Notes under the pieces: model-generated | The model's input: the letters and a program-made list of their open reading frames with translations, nothing else | The model's database searches: none | Told to the model about the DNA's origin: nothing | Part shown: positions 43,497-52,250 of the stretch, one piece after another | Numbering within the stretch: position 1 is the stretch's first letter | Layout of the letters: every line of letters begins with the position of its first letter | Assembly: GCF_001485215.1 (NCBI RefSeq) | Contig: NZ_BBWW01000001.1 | Location: 1,488,001-1,552,000, forward strand | Origin: Leptolyngbya sp. NIES-2104 | GTDB lineage: Bacteria > Cyanobacteriota > Cyanobacteriia > Leptolyngbyales > Leptolyngbyaceae | Length of the DNA: 64,000 nucleotides | Direction: 5' to 3' | Translations under genes and position numbers: made by a program

Positions 43497-44228
43497 GTGG
43501 AAAGTCATAAAGAAAAAATTCTGGTTGTCGATGACGAAGCCAGCATTCGCCGCATTCTAGAAACCCGCCTCTCAATGATTGGTTACGATGTGGTGACAGC
43601 GGCAGACGGTGAAGAAGCCCTCGACACTTTCCGCAATGCCGATCCAGATCTCGTGGTGCTCGATGTGATGATGCCCAAACTCGACGGCTACGGGGTTTGC
43701 CAGGAACTCCGCAAAGAGTCGGACGTGCCGATCATTATGCTGACGGCTTTGGGCGATGTTGCCGATCGAATCACTGGACTTGAACTCGGAGCCGATGATT
43801 ACGTCGTTAAGCCGTTCTCACCGAAAGAACTCGAAGCCCGAATTCGATCAGTTCTGCGCCGCGTCGATAAAACAGGTGTCACCGGGATTCCAAGCTCTGG
43901 TGTGATTCACATCAACAGCATCCGCATCGATACGAATAAGCGCCAAGTCTACAAAGGCGATGAGCGGATTCGATTAACGGGAATGGAGTTTAGTTTGCTC
44001 GAATTGCTCGTGAGTCGATCGGGAGAGCCATTTTCGCGATCGGAGATTCTTCAAGAAGTGTGGGGCTACACTCCGGAGCGTCATGTTGATACTCGCGTGG
44101 TGGATGTTCACATTTCCCGACTCCGCGCCAAACTCGAAGATGATCCGAGCAATCCCGAACTGATTCTGACCGCTCGTGGAACGGGCTATCTGTTCCAGCG
44201 CATCTTGGAACCGGGTGAAGTTGAATAA
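43497..44228 (+). CDS. rpaB: Response regulator RpaB (OmpR/PhoB type)
   Basis: 243-residue two-domain transcription factor. The receiver domain has the acidic pair D12/D13, phospho-acceptor D56 in LVVLDVMMPK and K105 in YVVKPFSP. The C-terminal winged helix ends LILTARGTGYLFQRI. The sequence, including the insert TGVTGIPSSGVIHINSIRIDTNKRQVYKGDERIRLTGMEF, is that of cyanobacterial RpaB (ycf27), the essential regulator of photosystem and high-light genes paired with the kinase NblS/Hik33. No kinase gene is adjacent. Translation starts at a GTG (43497) preceded by AAGGAG. Confidence 0.96.
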   Translation: MESHKEKILVVDDEASIRRILETRLSMIGYDVVTAADGEEALDTFRNADPDLVVLDVMMPKLDGYGVCQELRKESDVPIIMLTALGDVADRITGLELGADDYVVKPFSPKELEARIRSVLRRVDKTGVTGIPSSGVIHINSIRIDTNKRQVYKGDERIRLTGMEFSLLELLVSRSGEPFSRSEILQEVWGYTPERHVDTRVVDVHISRLRAKLEDDPSNPELILTARGTGYLFQRILEPGEVE

Positions 44229-44272
44229 TTGAAGACAGGCGAGGAAATTGAAACTCTCCCCGCCCGATTCAT

Positions 44273-45484
44273 TTACCGCGTTGCCTGCATTGCCTGTGCG
44301 GGTAACAACTGATTGAGTAATTCTTGTTTGGGTTGGTCGATCCGGGTCCAGTCATCGAGCAAAACTCCGCCTGTGTCTTGACTATTAGGATTCCAACTCC
44401 AGTAAGCAAATCCTAATCGATTCTCTTTGAGAAATTGAACGAATTGCCGCTGCCAAATGCCTTCTTTGGAAGTTTGATCAATTTGACGACCGCCGAATTC
44501 TCCGACAAAAATCGGTGCAATCTGTTGTCGTGCGATGTAGAAAAAGCCTTTTTCCCAACGCACCCTCATATTTCTGGGAAAATCGATCGCACTAAACCAA
44601 GGCTGATTAAATACGCCTGCTCCATATTCGTGTGGCGAATACACGATGCGATTTTTAACCGATACCCGAACCGGAAACCGTCTGACTCCTTCGAGATTTC
44701 CACCCATCCAGTGCTGTTTGAGTTGTTGACCCGATACATTGTTTTCAACGCCTTCAACCACAATCAGCCAGTTTGGAGTAATTTTTAGAATCGCTTCTCC
44801 AGCGCGTTCTGCCGCTAATCTCCAATCGGTTGCACGATCGCCTGTTCCCCAACTCGCTTTCCCGTGCGGCTCATTTTTCAAATCCGCCCCGATCACATTC
44901 GGCTGATTCTTGTATCGTTCCGCCAGCATCGTCCAAGTCCCGATCCAATCCTCCTCAGTGAATCCATCGCCATACCAAAGTTCAGGAATCTGCTGATTGT
45001 TCAATCGGTGACTGTCGAGCAGAATCATTAATCCTTGTCGTCCCGCTTCTTGGATCACTGCATCCATCACTTCGATCGGCTTTTTCCCCTGCAATTCCTT
45101 GTTACTGCCGATCGCAAAATTCACGCCACTAATCTCAGTGCCTCGAAGTGCCTGAACCGAGTACGGCAACCGAATCACGTTGTAGCCGAGACTTTTCATC
45201 TGAGCCAGCATTTCTTTATAGTCTCGTGCCCAAAGTCCGTGAGGAGCTTGAGTTTCCGTCTCCATTCCAAACCAATTCACGCCACGCAATAAAACGAGTC
45301 GCTTTCTCGCATCAATGATTTCTGCGCCACGAGTTGAAAGTGGCGGCTCAACTTGTCCAACCGATGGTAATTGAGCGGGCGAAACAGTACTCAGAAAGAT
45401 CACACCGACGATCGATAATAAAAAGATCACGGAAAACGTCGATCGCGTCAAAACCTGGCGGATGCGGGAATAGAGTCTCATCAT
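44273..45484 (-). CDS. Secreted GH5 family glycoside hydrolase (endoglucanase-like)
   Basis: 403 residues. A hydrophobic N-terminal segment (FSVIFLLSIVGVIFLSTVSPAQ, about residues 18-39) acts as signal peptide or anchor. The GH5 barrel opens LLRGVNWFGMETETQAPHGLW and carries the acid/base glutamate in GADLKNEPHGKASWG (near residue 203) and the nucleophile in FVGEFGGR (near 326). SWNPNSQDTGGVLLDDW closes the fold. It likely acts outside the inner membrane on beta-1,4-glucan or a related sheath polysaccharide; a role in cyanobacterial cellulose or slime turnover is inference. It is convergent with rpaB. Confidence 0.88.
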   Translation of the reverse strand: MMRLYSRIRQVLTRSTFSVIFLLSIVGVIFLSTVSPAQLPSVGQVEPPLSTRGAEIIDARKRLVLLRGVNWFGMETETQAPHGLWARDYKEMLAQMKSLGYNVIRLPYSVQALRGTEISGVNFAIGSNKELQGKKPIEVMDAVIQEAGRQGLMILLDSHRLNNQQIPELWYGDGFTEEDWIGTWTMLAERYKNQPNVIGADLKNEPHGKASWGTGDRATDWRLAAERAGEAILKITPNWLIVVEGVENNVSGQQLKQHWMGGNLEGVRRFPVRVSVKNRIVYSPHEYGAGVFNQPWFSAIDFPRNMRVRWEKGFFYIARQQIAPIFVGEFGGRQIDQTSKEGIWQRQFVQFLKENRLGFAYWSWNPNSQDTGGVLLDDWTRIDQPKQELLNQLLPAQAMQATR

Positions 45485-45594
45485 AGAAGCCGTACGGGTA
45501 TCGTCTTAACCATACTCTTCCAGTCCTGACGGGTGACTCAGACAAAAGTGGCAATTTTTCGCGATCGAATCCTAGATCTCACGAACTCTTCACA

Positions 45595-46359
45595 TCAGTA
45601 GTCATAAGGATTCTTCGGCTCTGGAATCGGCTTCAGCGAGTTCGCCTGCACCACTAACTGCCGCTTCCCTGCCAACGTTTCCGTGATCATTTGCCCTTCG
45701 ACCTCAAACCAAGAATCGACTTTATAATCCGCTCTCGTTCCCTGCGTCAATTTCACAGGCAATCTCACCGGGTACACATCCGCCGCACAACACGTAATCA
45801 CAAAGCGAGTCAGCAAGAAATACTGTTCAGGAATTTCTGGAGTCGCCACCACAAATCCTTGCAGTTTCGCCTTCTGTCCCGTGTAAGCATCCGGTTCCGG
45901 ATACACCTGAAGGGTGCGAATCCAATCAATTAGGCTCTTATCTTCAGTCCGAGCCGAAGCGCGAAAAGTTTGTGGTCTAACTCGTGTGAGCGTAATTGAA
46001 TCATTCACACCCCGATCGATAGCCGTCTGACTCGCAAACGGACGCGGCGTAATCACTAAACCCGCGATCGCAACCAATAACAGTAACGCGCTACTCCATC
46101 CCGGCGGAAATAAAGTGATATGAGGTAAATCACTCGTCACAAGTCGAGAATTTCGACTCGCTTTCCAGATAAAAAATCCCTTCACGCCGCTGATGATGAG
46201 TAATACGAATCCAGCCGCGATCGTCAAAATTTTGTAATTCGGATGAATCAGCAGAAACAGTTCATTCGTCAGCCAAAACTTCAGAATCACCAGACCCCAA
46301 GCCGTAACTGCTAAAAGATCCAACCACGGGGACAAAACACGCCAAGGAATTCTAGACAT
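45595..46359 (-). CDS. TIGR03943 family protein (YcgQ-like)
   Basis: 254 residues from the ATG at 46359 (MSRIPWR), two bases after the stop of the partner permease. It has about three N-terminal membrane helices, then a soluble domain with the OB-like block LIDWIRTLQVYPEPDAYTGQKAKLQGFVV and the cysteine pair FVITCCAADVYPV, the most conserved part. TIGR03943 proteins are nearly always encoded next to a UPF0718 permease, as here. The homologous Bacillus pair ycgR-ycgQ belongs to the zinc (Zur) regulon, so a role in zinc handling is possible but not proven. Confidence 0.85.
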   Translation of the reverse strand: MSRIPWRVLSPWLDLLAVTAWGLVILKFWLTNELFLLIHPNYKILTIAAGFVLLIISGVKGFFIWKASRNSRLVTSDLPHITLFPPGWSSALLLLVAIAGLVITPRPFASQTAIDRGVNDSITLTRVRPQTFRASARTEDKSLIDWIRTLQVYPEPDAYTGQKAKLQGFVVATPEIPEQYFLLTRFVITCCAADVYPVRLPVKLTQGTRADYKVDSWFEVEGQMITETLAGKRQLVVQANSLKPIPEPKNPYDY

Positions 46360-46361
46360 TA

Positions 46362-47369
46362 TCAACTGATATACAAATTCACAAACAAACAAAACAGGAA
46401 CGTCAACAGTCCCGCCAATCCGAATATATAGAGAATTGCTCTCCACTTAAACACCGACAGCATCAATCCCACACCTTTGAGATCGATCATTGGACCAAAC
46501 ACAAGAAATGCAATCAACGATCCGCTTGTGAATGTCGATGCAAATGACAGCGCGAAAAACGAATCAACCGTAGAACAAATCGAAACAACTGCCGCCAGAA
46601 GCAGCATCGCGAGAATCGAGGTCACATTATCTTGACCCAAACCGAGAATCACATCTCGTGGAACAAAAACTTGAAGAATTGCCGCGATCGCACTTCCCAA
46701 AACCAAAACTCCGCCCAATTCCCGCATTTCCTGAATTGTATTATCGAGCAGCATTCTCAACCGATAATCAGTCGGTTTCGTGATGGCTCCACCCATTGCG
46801 GCTTGAAGCTCGATCGGATCAGTAATCAACGGCTTTGTCGATTGTCCCAAAAAATAAGTTCCCGACTGCAATAGAGGGGAAGCGGAAGTTTTTGGCGCAT
46901 CTAATTTGCGAGAGAGATATGCCGCAACACTGTCTTGAAGCAAGGGACGCACATCTTTCTGAACGCTAAACACCCAGCCAATAATCGTCGCGATCACCAG
47001 CGAAAACCCAATGCGGAAAAATACAATTTCGGGCTGATCCCGAAACGCCGTCCAAGTCGCCCAGAATACGATCGGGTTAATCGTCGGAGCCGCGAGTAAA
47101 AATCCGATTGCAACCGAAGTCGGCGCACCTTGCAGCATCAATCGTCGTGCGACCGGAATATTTCCGCATTCACACACCGGAAACAAAAACCCGATACAGC
47201 TTCCAACAAACGCACCGAGAAACGCATTTTTCGGCAAAATCGCCACTAACTTCCGTTCATCAACAAAAAATTGCAGCAAGCCAGAGAACAACACCCCAAG
47301 AAGCAAAAAGGGCATTGCCTCGACCATCAAACTCATAAAGAGAGTGAACGCACTGTTAATCTGAGTCAT
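46362..47369 (-). CDS. UPF0718 family permease (YcgR-like)
   Basis: 335-residue membrane protein with about eight helices. The diagnostic site is FPVCECGNIPVARRL (near residues 62-76), placed in the middle of a membrane region, and APTINPIVFWATW follows; the repeat-related half has SICSTVDSFFALSFA with a further cysteine. It belongs to the DUF318/UPF0718 permeases found with TIGR03943 partners, and the downstream gene is exactly that. The likely cargo is a metal or thiol compound, inferred from the cysteines and the Zur link in Bacillus. No clear Zur box is seen in the 270-base gap upstream. Confidence 0.85.
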   Translation of the reverse strand: MTQINSAFTLFMSLMVEAMPFLLLGVLFSGLLQFFVDERKLVAILPKNAFLGAFVGSCIGFLFPVCECGNIPVARRLMLQGAPTSVAIGFLLAAPTINPIVFWATWTAFRDQPEIVFFRIGFSLVIATIIGWVFSVQKDVRPLLQDSVAAYLSRKLDAPKTSASPLLQSGTYFLGQSTKPLITDPIELQAAMGGAITKPTDYRLRMLLDNTIQEMRELGGVLVLGSAIAAILQVFVPRDVILGLGQDNVTSILAMLLLAAVVSICSTVDSFFALSFASTFTSGSLIAFLVFGPMIDLKGVGLMLSVFKWRAILYIFGLAGLLTFLFCLFVNLYIS

Positions 47370-47640
47370 TCAGTCCGATTGTGACGAGATTGAGGGGATC
47401 ATAGCAGGGAAGCGGAAAGGGTGAAAATGAATGGAAGAGAGAAAAATAGTCAGTATCTTTTCTTTCGCTTTTAGATTGAGTCGTTCAGGAAATTTAACTG
47501 TGATCGCACTGTTAGCGGCTAAATCAAATTGATTTTACTCAAATCTTAAAAAAGCATCCTTGAAAACGCCAGAATGAGCCTGAAGATTTGTAAACTATAA
47601 AGTCAGGCAAATTGAGTGCCATATTTTCTGAGGAAACGGT

Positions 47641-48564
47641 ATGAAGCATCTGGTTACTGTGGAGCGCCTGTGTTTGGTGGGACATACAATGGCGCTGGCT
47701 TTTGGATTAGCAGGATTATTGCTGGTGCTGCCCAATCCAGAATTTATCGCTGCTCTCCCCACGATCGGGCAGTCGGCATTCGGCTGGAGCATGGCAAATG
47801 GAGGAGTGGGATATATCCTATTGGGCGCAATCACGGTAGCTCTTTATGCTTACCGAACGCTCGGAATTCGGCACTGGCTCACCTTTATGTTGCCTGCGGT
47901 GATTTTGTCCCTCGGTAGCGAACTACTTGGAACGAGTACAGGCTTCCCGTTTGGGGCGTACGGATATCTAAACGGCTTGGGCTATAAGATTGCGGGTTTG
48001 GTGCCGTTTACGATTCCGCTGTCCTGGTTTTATGTCGGCTTGTGCTGTTATGTCTTGGCACGAACTGGATTGCAAAGTTTGAAATTGCCCACTTGGGCAC
48101 AGTTGCTAGGATCGATCGCGCTCGGTTCGGTCTTGCTAACCGCTTGGGATTTCGTACTTGATCCGGCAATGAGTCAGGCTCCGTACCCGTTCTGGGAATT
48201 TGGCGAAGTCGGTGAATTCTTCGGAATGCCGTATCGGAATGTCTCAGGCTGGCTCGGAACGGGAGCGCTCTTTATGTTTGTCGCTTCGTTGTTCTGGGGA
48301 AGCAAGCCGTTGAATCTGACTCGTGCTCAGTTGACGGTTCCATTGGTGGTGTATCTGATCAATTTTGCGTTTGGGGCGATCATTACGGTGACGGAACTCG
48401 ATGCGCGGTATTTGATTCCGACTTCGATGAGCATTGTGCTTGGGGTTGTGCCTGCGATCGCGCTTTGGTGGATGAGTAAACCGGGTCAAGGCGTTGAACC
48501 TTCGATTTCGGGAACCGTGACCCGCGATGTACCGACTGTCTCGGTTGGAATTTCTCAGAAATAA
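47641..48564 (+). CDS. cruF: Gamma-carotene 1'-hydroxylase CruF
   Basis: 307-residue polytopic membrane protein matching CruF, which adds water across the 1',2' double bond of gamma-carotene or its derivative on the way to myxol. Characteristic text is LGSELLGTSTGFPFGAYGYL (near residue 98), AWDFVLDPAM and PYRNVSGWLGTG. The cruG glycosyltransferase gene follows, the usual arrangement. An inverted repeat GCCTGA/TCAGGC (47578-47608) stands 33 bases before the start and encloses a possible -10 region; it may be regulatory. Confidence 0.93.
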   Translation: MKHLVTVERLCLVGHTMALAFGLAGLLLVLPNPEFIAALPTIGQSAFGWSMANGGVGYILLGAITVALYAYRTLGIRHWLTFMLPAVILSLGSELLGTSTGFPFGAYGYLNGLGYKIAGLVPFTIPLSWFYVGLCCYVLARTGLQSLKLPTWAQLLGSIALGSVLLTAWDFVLDPAMSQAPYPFWEFGEVGEFFGMPYRNVSGWLGTGALFMFVASLFWGSKPLNLTRAQLTVPLVVYLINFAFGAIITVTELDARYLIPTSMSIVLGVVPAIALWWMSKPGQGVEPSISGTVTRDVPTVSVGISQK

Positions 48565-48570
48565 ATGTGT

Positions 48571-48594
48571 TGAGACGCTCGATCGAGCGTCTCA
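48571..48594. other. Perfect 24-base palindrome between cruF and cruG
   Basis: TGAGACGCTC followed by GATC and GAGCGTCTCA reads the same on both strands. It begins 7 bases after the cruF stop and could fold as a hairpin in the mRNA. No T-run follows, so it is not a standard terminator. Confidence 0.75.
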
Positions 48595-48637
48595 CTTCTA
48601 TCGATCACACAAGGGGTTATTAGGCTTGACGAACTTT

Positions 48638-49852
48638 ATGACGATTTGCCTGGGGTTGGTGAATTCCCAGGCTTTTGCATTTCAGGATGTGTTTTTCTTT
48701 GGTTTGCTGGTTATTCAGATTCCAGCAGGGGCAATTTTACTATCGCGATTGCTCAAAGGTGCGGTGCGTCGTCCTCCCCTTCAGCCTCAATTGCCCAAGA
48801 CAGAATTTTTTGGGGCGGTCAGTGTGATGGTGCCAACCTTAAATGAAGCCGATCGCATTTCGCCGTGTCTCGAAGGTCTGACTCGCCAAACTTACGAAGT
48901 GCGGGAAATCACGATCGTCGATAGTCGATCGACCGACAAAACCCCAGAACTCGTCAAAGCCGCACAAGAAACTGATCCACGATTCCGATTGATCAATGAT
49001 GATCCGCTTCCGTCTGATTGGGTCGGTCGTCCGTGGGCATTGCACAACGGATTTTTAGCTAGTTCTCCCAATAGCGAATGGATTTTGGGGATGGATGCCG
49101 ATACGATTCCGCACCCCAGCTTAGTGTGTAGCCTGCTCGAAACCGCTACAACCGAGGGCTACGATTTGATCACACTATCGCCACGATTTATTCTCAAATA
49201 TCCGGGTGAATTCTGGCTTCAGCCTGCTTTGCTCATGACGTTGGTGTATCGATTTGGAGCAGCGGGAGAAATCGGCAGTTCGGCAGAGCGAGTCATGGCG
49301 AATGGGCAATGTTTCTTTTGTCGTCGATCGCTGCTCGAAAAAGTCGGCGGCTACACGAGTGCGAAAGGTTCCTTCTGTGATGATGTCACTCTGGTTCGTA
49401 ATATTGCCGCGACGGGCGCGAAAGTCGGATTTCTCGACGGTGCAAACATTCTCAAAGTCCGAATGTATGAAGGCATGGCGGAAACTTGGAACGAATGGGG
49501 TCGATCGCTTGATCTCAAAGATGCGTCTACTCCCGCGCAAGTCTGGGGCGATTTAGCATTTTTAACTTTAGTGCAAGCGTTACCATTACCGTTGCTGATT
49601 TTTAGCGCTTGGATTGTTGGATCTGGAAATACCACGTTACCCGCACTAATCGCGCTCGGATTGAATGGGGCATTAGTCGCAATGCGGATCGGATTAAATG
49701 CAGCGGTATTGCAATCTTACGATCGCTCTTCTGCGAAAGGCGCTTGGCTCTTCTGGTTCTCACCTTTAGCCGATCCTGCTGCTGTGTTCCGAATTTTCCT
49801 ATCGTCTACTCGAAAGCCGAAAAGCTGGCGGGGTCGAATTTATGGCGGATAA
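48638..49852 (+). CDS. cruG: 2'-O-glycosyltransferase CruG
   Basis: About 404 residues from the ATG at 48638. It has an N-terminal membrane segment, then a GT2 catalytic domain with SVMVPTLNEADRI, ITIVDSRSTDKTPEL, the metal-binding ILGMDADTIP, and membrane helices at the C-terminus (LPLPLLIFSAWIVG). It matches CruG, which attaches fucose or another sugar to the 2' hydroxyl of myxol. The frame stays open back to 48527, but that would run through the palindrome and into cruF, so I prefer the ATG at 48638 or the TTG at 48625. It overlaps the next gene by 11 bases. Confidence 0.88.
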   Translation: MTICLGLVNSQAFAFQDVFFFGLLVIQIPAGAILLSRLLKGAVRRPPLQPQLPKTEFFGAVSVMVPTLNEADRISPCLEGLTRQTYEVREITIVDSRSTDKTPELVKAAQETDPRFRLINDDPLPSDWVGRPWALHNGFLASSPNSEWILGMDADTIPHPSLVCSLLETATTEGYDLITLSPRFILKYPGEFWLQPALLMTLVYRFGAAGEIGSSAERVMANGQCFFCRRSLLEKVGGYTSAKGSFCDDVTLVRNIAATGAKVGFLDGANILKVRMYEGMAETWNEWGRSLDLKDASTPAQVWGDLAFLTLVQALPLPLLIFSAWIVGSGNTTLPALIALGLNGALVAMRIGLNAAVLQSYDRSSAKGAWLFWFSPLADPAAVFRIFLSSTRKPKSWRGRIYGG

Positions 49853-50621
49853 TGTCACGCTTTTCGGCTTGGCAGGTAGTTTAGCCGCAGGACTGGCAAC
49901 TGGAGTCGGCGCACTGCCGATCTTTTTCATCCAAGAAATCACCCCCCAAGTTCAAGGAGCACTACTCGGATTTGGGGCGGGTGTGATGTTAGCGGCGACT
50001 TCCTTTTCGCTCGTGATTCCAGGAATTGAAGCGGCTGAAAAGCTCACAGAGAATCAATTTTTGGCAGCGTCGATCGTGGTTCTCGGCATTCTACTCGGTG
50101 GCGGGTTTCTCTGGGCAGCAAACCGCTATTTCCCGCATGAACACTTTATTAAAGGCTCAGAAGGATCGAATTCAAATCGCTTAAAGCAAGTGTGGCTATT
50201 CGTGATTGCGATTACGCTGCACAACTTTCCAGAAGGTTTGGCGGTTGGGGTCGGGTTCGGAGGTGGCGACGTGCAGAACGGGATTGCGTTAACGATCGGA
50301 ATCGGCTTGCAGAATTTCCCAGAAGGATTGGTTGTAGCGATCGCACTTTTAGCCGAAGGATACCGCAGACGAAATGTATTCGGAGTGGCACTCTTAACGG
50401 GACTTGCGGAACCCATTGGAGGCGTAATCGGGGCGGGAATTGTGTCGATCGCGTCGATCATTCTGCCGTGGGGGATGGCATTTGCAGCGGGAGCGATGCT
50501 CTTTGTAATCAGCGATGAAATTATTCCGGAGTCGCATAGTTTGGGTAAAGAGAAGCAAGCAACCCTTGGAGTCATGATTGGCTTTGTGCTAATGATGTTT
50601 CTAGACGTGACTCTTGGTTAA
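49842..50621 (+). CDS. ZIP family metal transporter
   Basis: 259 residues with eight membrane helices. The two metal-binding helices are clear: ITLHNFPEGLAVGVGFGGG (helix IV) and IGIGLQNFPEGLVVAIALL (helix V), followed by LTGLAEPIGG. A short loop with PHEHFIKGSEGSNSNR takes the place of the histidine-rich loop. It probably imports zinc or another divalent metal into the cytoplasm; the GufA-like sequence makes a broader metal range possible. The start lies within the last codons of cruG, so it is co-translated with the myxol genes although the functions look unrelated. Confidence 0.9.
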   Translation: MADNVTLFGLAGSLAAGLATGVGALPIFFIQEITPQVQGALLGFGAGVMLAATSFSLVIPGIEAAEKLTENQFLAASIVVLGILLGGGFLWAANRYFPHEHFIKGSEGSNSNRLKQVWLFVIAITLHNFPEGLAVGVGFGGGDVQNGIALTIGIGLQNFPEGLVVAIALLAEGYRRRNVFGVALLTGLAEPIGGVIGAGIVSIASIILPWGMAFAAGAMLFVISDEIIPESHSLGKEKQATLGVMIGFVLMMFLDVTLG

Positions 50622-50623
50622 AA

Positions 50624-50938
50624 ATGAGCGACTCACAGCGATCAAACTGGTATCAAACCGCTCTTGAAGAGTGGGACTTTCTCCGAAATAGCTTCGACCC
50701 AGACGAACCTGAATGGGAATATGGTATGCGTGAGATTCTTGCATCACTCGGTCTGGCGCTGAACGAGAATCCAGATCATCTAGAAGCGCGTGAACTAAAA
50801 GTTCTGCTGATGGTTGAACAACTAGGCGCTTATGAAGAGGCGTTGGAAGAAGCAGATGAATTAGTGCGACGCGCTCCCAATCACGCTGCCTACCGCCATC
50901 TGAGAGACCGGGCACAGCAACTTGCGAACGCCACATAA
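50624..50938 (+). CDS. Small TPR-like protein
   Basis: 104 residues, entirely helical and acidic. SLGLALNENPDHLEARELKVLLMVEQLGAYEEALEEADELVRRAPNHAAYRHLRDRAQQL reads as about one and a half to two tetratricopeptide repeats. The N-terminal part (WYQTALEEWDFLRNSFDPDEPEWEYGM) is unlike known families. It starts 2 bases after the ZIP stop, so it belongs to the cruF-cruG-ZIP unit. It is likely a protein-interaction adaptor of unknown partner. Confidence 0.65.
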   Translation: MSDSQRSNWYQTALEEWDFLRNSFDPDEPEWEYGMREILASLGLALNENPDHLEARELKVLLMVEQLGAYEEALEEADELVRRAPNHAAYRHLRDRAQQLANAT

Positions 50939-51113
50939 AGGTGATAATCCGGCTTAGCAGTCTCCAAATTTATTTCGGAATGTTTCAACTCGTAACAGCG
51001 ATCGCATTCCGGTTCAACTCCCGTAGTAAATTGGGGAAAATTGACGCGGCATCATCTGTATTTTGCATCGATCCGGGTTCGTTAATTTTCAGAACAAAAG
51101 GAAGAGAACAATC

Positions 51114-51395
51114 ATGGTTCAACGTGGTTCAAAAGTTCGCATTCTGCGGAAAGAGTCTTACTGGTATCGTGATGTCGGTACGGTTGCCTCGATCGACCAA
51201 AGCGGCATCAAATATCCGGTGATTGTGCGATTTGATAAGGTCAACTACACGGGCTATAGCGGTCAAGCAAGCGGGGTTAACACCAATAACTTCTCACTGA
51301 GCGAACTCGAAGAAGTTGAGCCACCCGCAAAGAAAGCGGCGGCTCCAGCAGCAGCAAAACCCGCGGCAAAACCCGCAGCAAAGAAAGCAGAGTAA
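51114..51395 (+). CDS. psaE: Photosystem I subunit IV (PsaE) with Ala/Lys-rich tail
   Basis: 93 residues. The SH3-like PsaE core [28 protein letters not shown]...[17 protein letters not shown]...[12 protein letters not shown] (residues 1-69) is complete; it docks ferredoxin and supports cyclic electron flow on the stromal side of photosystem I. The last 24 residues are a repetitive [24 protein letters not shown] tail that most PsaE proteins lack or have only briefly. The ATG at 51114 has AGGAAG upstream; an in-frame start at 51063 is unlikely. mutM lies nearby, as in several cyanobacteria. Confidence 0.95.
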   Translation: MVQRGSKVRILRKESYWYRDVGTVASIDQSGIKYPVIVRFDKVNYTGYSGQASGVNTNNFSLSELEEVEPPAKKAAAPAAAKPAAKPAAKKAE

Positions 51396-51467
51396 ATTCT
51401 CTGCGATAATCAGAGTTGAGTCAGTACCTTTCTTCTGTTGGTGCTGGCTCTCTTTTTTGTGCAATCG

Positions 51468-51803
51468 TCATACTTCCACAGCTTGATTTGCGATCGCTTG
51501 AGATTGCTGCTGAAATTCGTCGAGCAACTGAAAGAAGTATTGAAGCCCAGCGGCTTCATCAGAACAGCGCAGCATGATGAGTTTTGCCCAGGATGCGCTA
51601 GAAGATGTGCCGAACTTCTTCTGTAACCAGGGTTGAAATTCTTCGTGAAATGCCGCTTCTTCCTTGGTCAGTTCGATGTTCAATTCGCTTCTAGCAATTT
51701 CGTAGCCGTTGAGAAACATGAATAAATTGCTTACCGAAGGCGCTCCAAGATACATTCCTGGGCGATGTCTAATTTTTTCTAAGATTTCTAGTAATCCGCT
51801 CAC
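51468..51803 (-). CDS. Probable immunity protein for the adjoining papain-fold toxin
   Basis: 111 residues. The N-terminal ILEKIRHRPGMYLGAPSVSNLFMFLNGYEIAR (residues 7-38) is a recurrent motif of small immunity-like proteins; RPGMYLG is its core. The rest is helical with FQPWLQKKFG and a closing amphipathic helix. It starts 15 bases after the stop of a papain-fold toxin gene on the same strand. I recall the same pairing in other cyanobacteria, which supports a toxin/immunity module. The assignment to immunity is by context and motif, not by proof. Confidence 0.6.
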   Translation of the reverse strand: MSGLLEILEKIRHRPGMYLGAPSVSNLFMFLNGYEIARSELNIELTKEEAAFHEEFQPWLQKKFGTSSSASWAKLIMLRCSDEAAGLQYFFQLLDEFQQQSQAIANQAVEV

Positions 51804-51818
51804 CGATCGCCTCCGGAG

Positions 51819-52172
51819 TTATGTGAAATCGATTTCTTCGATCGTAAACGATTCGCTCGGACAATGAAAATCTTGTAGCCAATCTTGGCGCGTGAGTCCG
51901 ACAGTCGAAAGGTTATCAAAGACTTGCCCTAATACTTCAACGCCGTAGTGAGTACCGTTTTCAGTAATCGATTGATTTGGGTCAAAGCGATCGCTACTAA
52001 TAAACGCCTCCCCTCGTCGTTTGGTTTTCAGCTTCGAAATCTTTCCTTGAATTTGATTTGCCGTTAACCACTGCATCATTGCTCTAGCACACTGTTCGCA
52101 CGACAGTAATGGAAACTCAGAGGCAATCTGAAGCATAACTTGATAGACCTCTTCGGCTGAACGTTGAGACAT
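51819..52172 (-). CDS. Papain-fold toxin domain protein (Tox-PL-2-like)
   Basis: 117 residues. The pattern LLSCEQCARAMMQWL (C25 and C28 at the start of a long helix), then NGTHYGVEVLGQVFDN (H75 and D86/N87) fits the Cys-His-Asp triad of the short papain-fold toxin family Tox-PL-2. Such domains are deamidase- or peptidase-like effectors of polymorphic toxin systems. It is encoded as a free-standing small protein without a delivery domain, followed at once by the probable immunity gene. It may be a decapitated toxin cassette or an intracellular toxin-antitoxin-like pair. Confidence 0.65.
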   Translation of the reverse strand: MSQRSAEEVYQVMLQIASEFPLLSCEQCARAMMQWLTANQIQGKISKLKTKRRGEAFISSDRFDPNQSITENGTHYGVEVLGQVFDNLSTVGLTRQDWLQDFHCPSESFTIEEIDFT

Positions 52173-52250
52173 AACAGTACGATCACAAGTCTTGGCATTA
52201 TCTCGCGATTGTCGCTGTTGTTAAAATAGGATTTTACGAGTGTAGTCGCT

